Positions 6,090 through 7,074 of a DNA stretch of 7,074 nt are shown piece by piece. The notes below the pieces were generated by a model. It saw only the letters and a program-made list of their open reading frames with translations, was not told the DNA's origin and did not search any database. A program made the translations under genes and the position numbers. The first letter of the stretch is position 1. Every line of letters begins with the position of its first letter. This stretch comes from Alphaproteobacteria bacterium (GTDB taxonomy: Bacteria; Pseudomonadota; Alphaproteobacteria; UBA1280; UBA12223). The stretch is from contig DMEM01000082.1 of NCBI GenBank assembly GCA_003450915.1, positions 1-7,074 of the forward strand, given 5' to 3'.

Positions 6090-6116
6090 TATAGCACTAC
6101 TATTAATATAATTCAA
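6088..6116 (-). promoter_or_regulatory. promoter of the 109-aa gene
   Basis: On the - strand, TTGAAT (6111-6116) is 17 nt from TATATT (6088-6093), which is preceded by TGC, making an extended -10. The predicted start is near 6081, leaving a leader of about 92 nt before the gene. Confidence 0.7.
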
Positions 6117-6119
6117 CCC

Positions 6120-6217
6120 TAAAAACACACGAGGACTGTACCCCGTGGTTCAACAAGCTTATTTTTTTTAGGTACAGCCCTCACTCTCTTATTATTGTTA
6201 TATCTTTATAGGTATGT
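6120..6217 (-). ncRNA. candidate small RNA of about 100 nt with two competing hairpins
   Basis: On the - strand a perfect TATAAT (6224-6229), 16 nt from a weak TTGCGT (6246-6251), predicts a start near 6217. At the 3' end CACGGGG (6141-6147) pairs with CCTCGTG (6128-6134) around TACAGT, followed closely by five Us: a terminator. GAGGGCTGTACC (6171-6182) can instead pair with GGTACAGTCCTC (6131-6142), a 12-bp stem that would break the terminator. Both stems need G-U pairs that work only for the - strand RNA. It could be an independent small RNA or an attenuator. No known RNA family was recognised; the SRP RNA signature is absent. Confidence 0.42.
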
Positions 6218-6248
6218 GCAAAAATTATAACTGTCACCCTCTATAACG

Positions 6249-6276
6249 CAAAAAACACCACCCGAAGGTGGCTTTT
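6249..6276 (-). terminator. terminator of the 59-aa gene
   Basis: On the - strand CCACC (6267-6271) and GGTGG (6258-6262) close a TTCG loop with a C-G pair, the very stable UUCG tetraloop. AAAAG flanks one side and a U-rich GTGTTTTTT tail the other. It lies 13 nt past the stop. Confidence 0.88.
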
Positions 6277-6288
6277 ATAAACAGTCGA

Positions 6289-6468
6289 TTATTTGGCTTT
6301 TACACCAAAGTTAAGATAATTTTCAGAAATATCAGAAATTTCTGAAAGACTTACAGTCTTAATATCAGAGCTTGATTCTAGATTTGTTGAGAAAGAAAAC
6401 ATTGCAACAATAGCAAGAACAGGAACGATGGACGTTTTTACAAGAACTGAGGTTGTATTTTTAGTCAT
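6289..6468 (-). CDS. small exported or membrane-anchored protein, 59 aa
   Basis: A short gene of unknown function. The N-terminus has basic residues (Lys3, Lys11) and a hydrophobic stretch (about 13-27, SIVPVLAIVAMFSFS), then a serine- and acid-rich segment with a near repeat, SEISDISEN (42-50), ending in VKAK. It resembles the 55-aa gene in plan: an N-terminal anchor or signal and a short polar tail. AAGGAG (6480-6485), 11 nt upstream of the ATG, a promoter with a perfect -35, and a UUCG terminator just after the stop together make it a convincing single-gene unit. No homologue is recognised. Confidence 0.72.
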   Translation of the reverse strand: MTKNTTSVLVKTSIVPVLAIVAMFSFSTNLESSSDIKTVSLSEISDISENYLNFGVKAK

Positions 6469-6489
6469 AAGTATATGATCTCCTTGAAA

Positions 6490-6502
6490 AGTAACGATTA
6501 CT
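6490..6502. promoter_or_regulatory. 13-bp inverted repeat just past the 59-aa gene promoter (candidate operator)
   Basis: AGTAA-CGA-TTACT is a perfect inverted repeat with 5-bp arms. It lies at or just after the predicted transcription start and upstream of the ribosome site. A role as a repressor site is only suggested by position. Confidence 0.33.
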
Positions 6503-6510
6503 CAATATTA

Positions 6511-6539
6511 TATATAAACTTAAAACAGCATTATGTCAA
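6511..6539 (-). promoter_or_regulatory. promoter of the 59-aa gene
   Basis: On the - strand a perfect TTGACA (6534-6539) is 17 nt from TATATA (6511-6516). A perfect TATAAT also lies at 6507-6512 but at 21 nt spacing. The -35 abuts the U tract of the preceding gene's terminator. Confidence 0.75.
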
Positions 6540-6540
6540 C

Positions 6541-6565
6541 AAAAAAGCCACTCAACGTGGCTTTT
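6541..6565 (-). terminator. terminator of the 126-aa gene
   Basis: AAAAGCCAC (6557-6565 on the - strand) pairs with GTGGCTTTT (6543-6551) around a 5-base loop and runs into a U tract. It lies 13 nt past the stop of the 126-aa gene. Confidence 0.9.
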
Positions 6566-6577
6566 CCGAATTTTAGT

Positions 6578-6958
6578 TTAGATTTTTACGAGTTCTCCTT
6601 CAATAAAGGTGTTGACGATAATTGCAATCGACTTCTCATCCTCAATAGCTATAGTCGCCGAACTGCCATTACCTTGCTCGCTGTACAAGGAAACATCACA
6701 TGTTACCTCAAGGTCTTTTAGACTACAATGAGACGTTCTTGTCTTTTCCAAATAACGCTTCTCACCATCTATGTGATAATTAGCCTTTTTAAGTGCTTTA
6801 ATAAGCACGTAATTAGGAATATCCATATCAGAAATAGACGATTCTGCTGTTATATTTGAAATAAGATGATCTTCTAACGCCATATCTCGTAAAGATGCGA
6901 TAGATCCTCCAACAAGAGCACCAATGATAGTACCTGCAATAACTGTTTTGAAGCCCAT
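6578..6958 (-). CDS. small envelope protein with glycine-zipper N-terminus, 126 aa
   Basis: Family not recognised. After MGFK comes a hydrophobic segment (about 5-22) with Gly9, Gly13 and Gly17 spaced by four, a glycine-zipper pattern typical of small membrane or exported proteins. The rest (about 25-126) is a polar domain with Cys78 and Cys87, which could pair if it lies in the periplasm. IDEEK-like acidic and beta-rich stretches (ATIAIEDEKSIAIIV, 101-115) follow. No obvious AXA site, so the segment may be an uncleaved anchor. AGAGG (6964-6968), 5 nt before the ATG, supports the start. It has its own terminator. Upstream, TATAAT at 7021-7026 might be a -10, without a good -35. Confidence 0.76.
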   Translation of the reverse strand: MGFKTVIAGTIIGALVGGSIASLRDMALEDHLISNITAESSISDMDIPNYVLIKALKKANYHIDGEKRYLEKTRTSHCSLKDLEVTCDVSLYSEQGNGSSATIAIEDEKSIAIIVNTFIEGELVKI

Positions 6959-6971
6959 AATAACCTCTTAA

Positions 6972-6986
6972 GCAGGGTATACCTGC
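6972..6986. repeat. short inverted repeat before the 126-aa gene
   Basis: GCAGG and CCTGC arms around a 5-base GTATA spacer, immediately upstream of the ribosome site of the 126-aa gene. It could be a small leader hairpin or protein-binding site; function unknown. Confidence 0.35.
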
Positions 6987-7054
6987 ACATGAATGAATGA
7001 AACATAACTAACAATACTTAATTATAAATACCATCATAAATTTTTTCCTGACAT

Positions 7055-7074
7055 AAAAAAGCCACCCGAAGGTG
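7055..7074 (-). terminator. terminator of the next - strand gene, cut by the window edge
   Basis: AAAAAAGCCACC-CGAA-GGTG matches the terminator at 6249-6276 for 13 bases (CCACCCGAAGGTG). Read on the - strand it is a CACC-TTCG-GGTGG hairpin followed by six Us. This implies another - strand gene just beyond the right edge. Confidence 0.75.

Noticed and set aside
6119..6184. 21-residue GTG-start frame on the - strand inside the candidate small RNA
   Set aside because: No ribosome site at a usable distance, and it crosses both hairpins; more likely chance.
6120..6217. Signal recognition particle RNA
   Set aside because: Size is similar, but the conserved GGAAGGAAGCAGCC-type loop is absent.
6533..6721. 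62-codon + strand frame across the terminator and the end of the 126-aa gene
   Set aside because: Runs through a clear terminator hairpin and is antisense to a better-supported gene.
7007..7036. Nine-residue leader peptide (MMVFIIKYC) on the - strand before the 126-aa gene
   Set aside because: Too short to judge; an AGGA lies nearby, but there is no attenuator structure and no run of regulatory codons.

Overview
This is an AT-rich window from a Gram-negative bacterium. The thiolase, TrmB, DnaQ and RnfE proteins are all of proteobacterial type, and I would lean to an Alphaproteobacterium. That placement is an inference from protein resemblance and base composition; the window contains no rRNA.

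Layout. (1) Positions 1-1296: a complete acetyl-CoA acetyltransferase gene on the + strand, closed by a perfect 38-bp palindrome that also terminates the opposing operon. (2) Positions 1306-4490, - strand: what looks like one operon, read right to left. It runs from a near-consensus sigma70 promoter (4529-4556) through a 31-codon mini-ORF, an orphan rnfE-like membrane gene, two paralogous pilin-like genes, dnaQ (DNA polymerase III epsilon) and an unrecognised 175-aa gene. Most junctions are tight (11-bp overlap, then gaps of 13 and 11 nt). (3) Positions 4574-5347, + strand: trmB, the tRNA guanine-N7 methyltransferase, divergent from that operon, with a bidirectional terminator. (4) Positions 5357-6958, - strand: four small single genes (55, 109, 59 and 126 aa). 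Each has an N-terminal hydrophobic segment or signal peptide, and most have a visible terminator or promoter. Between the 109-aa and 59-aa genes lies a structured element that may be a roughly 100-nt small RNA. The window ends inside another terminator of the same type.

The most unusual part is the central operon. The same N-terminal module (KKGAMF..DARIALA) occurs three times within 1.4 kb: in full in two secreted pilin-like proteins and as a short version in the 31-codon ORF at the head of the operon. In the two full genes, 60 nt covering exactly 20 codons are identical, yet the next 12 identical residues use different codons. An RnfE-like subunit that keeps both iron-sulfur cysteines sits among them, with no other Rnf subunit in the window, and dnaQ lies 11 nt downstream of the second pilin-like gene. 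How these genes act together is not shown by the sequence. A shared transcript is well supported; a shared pathway is not.
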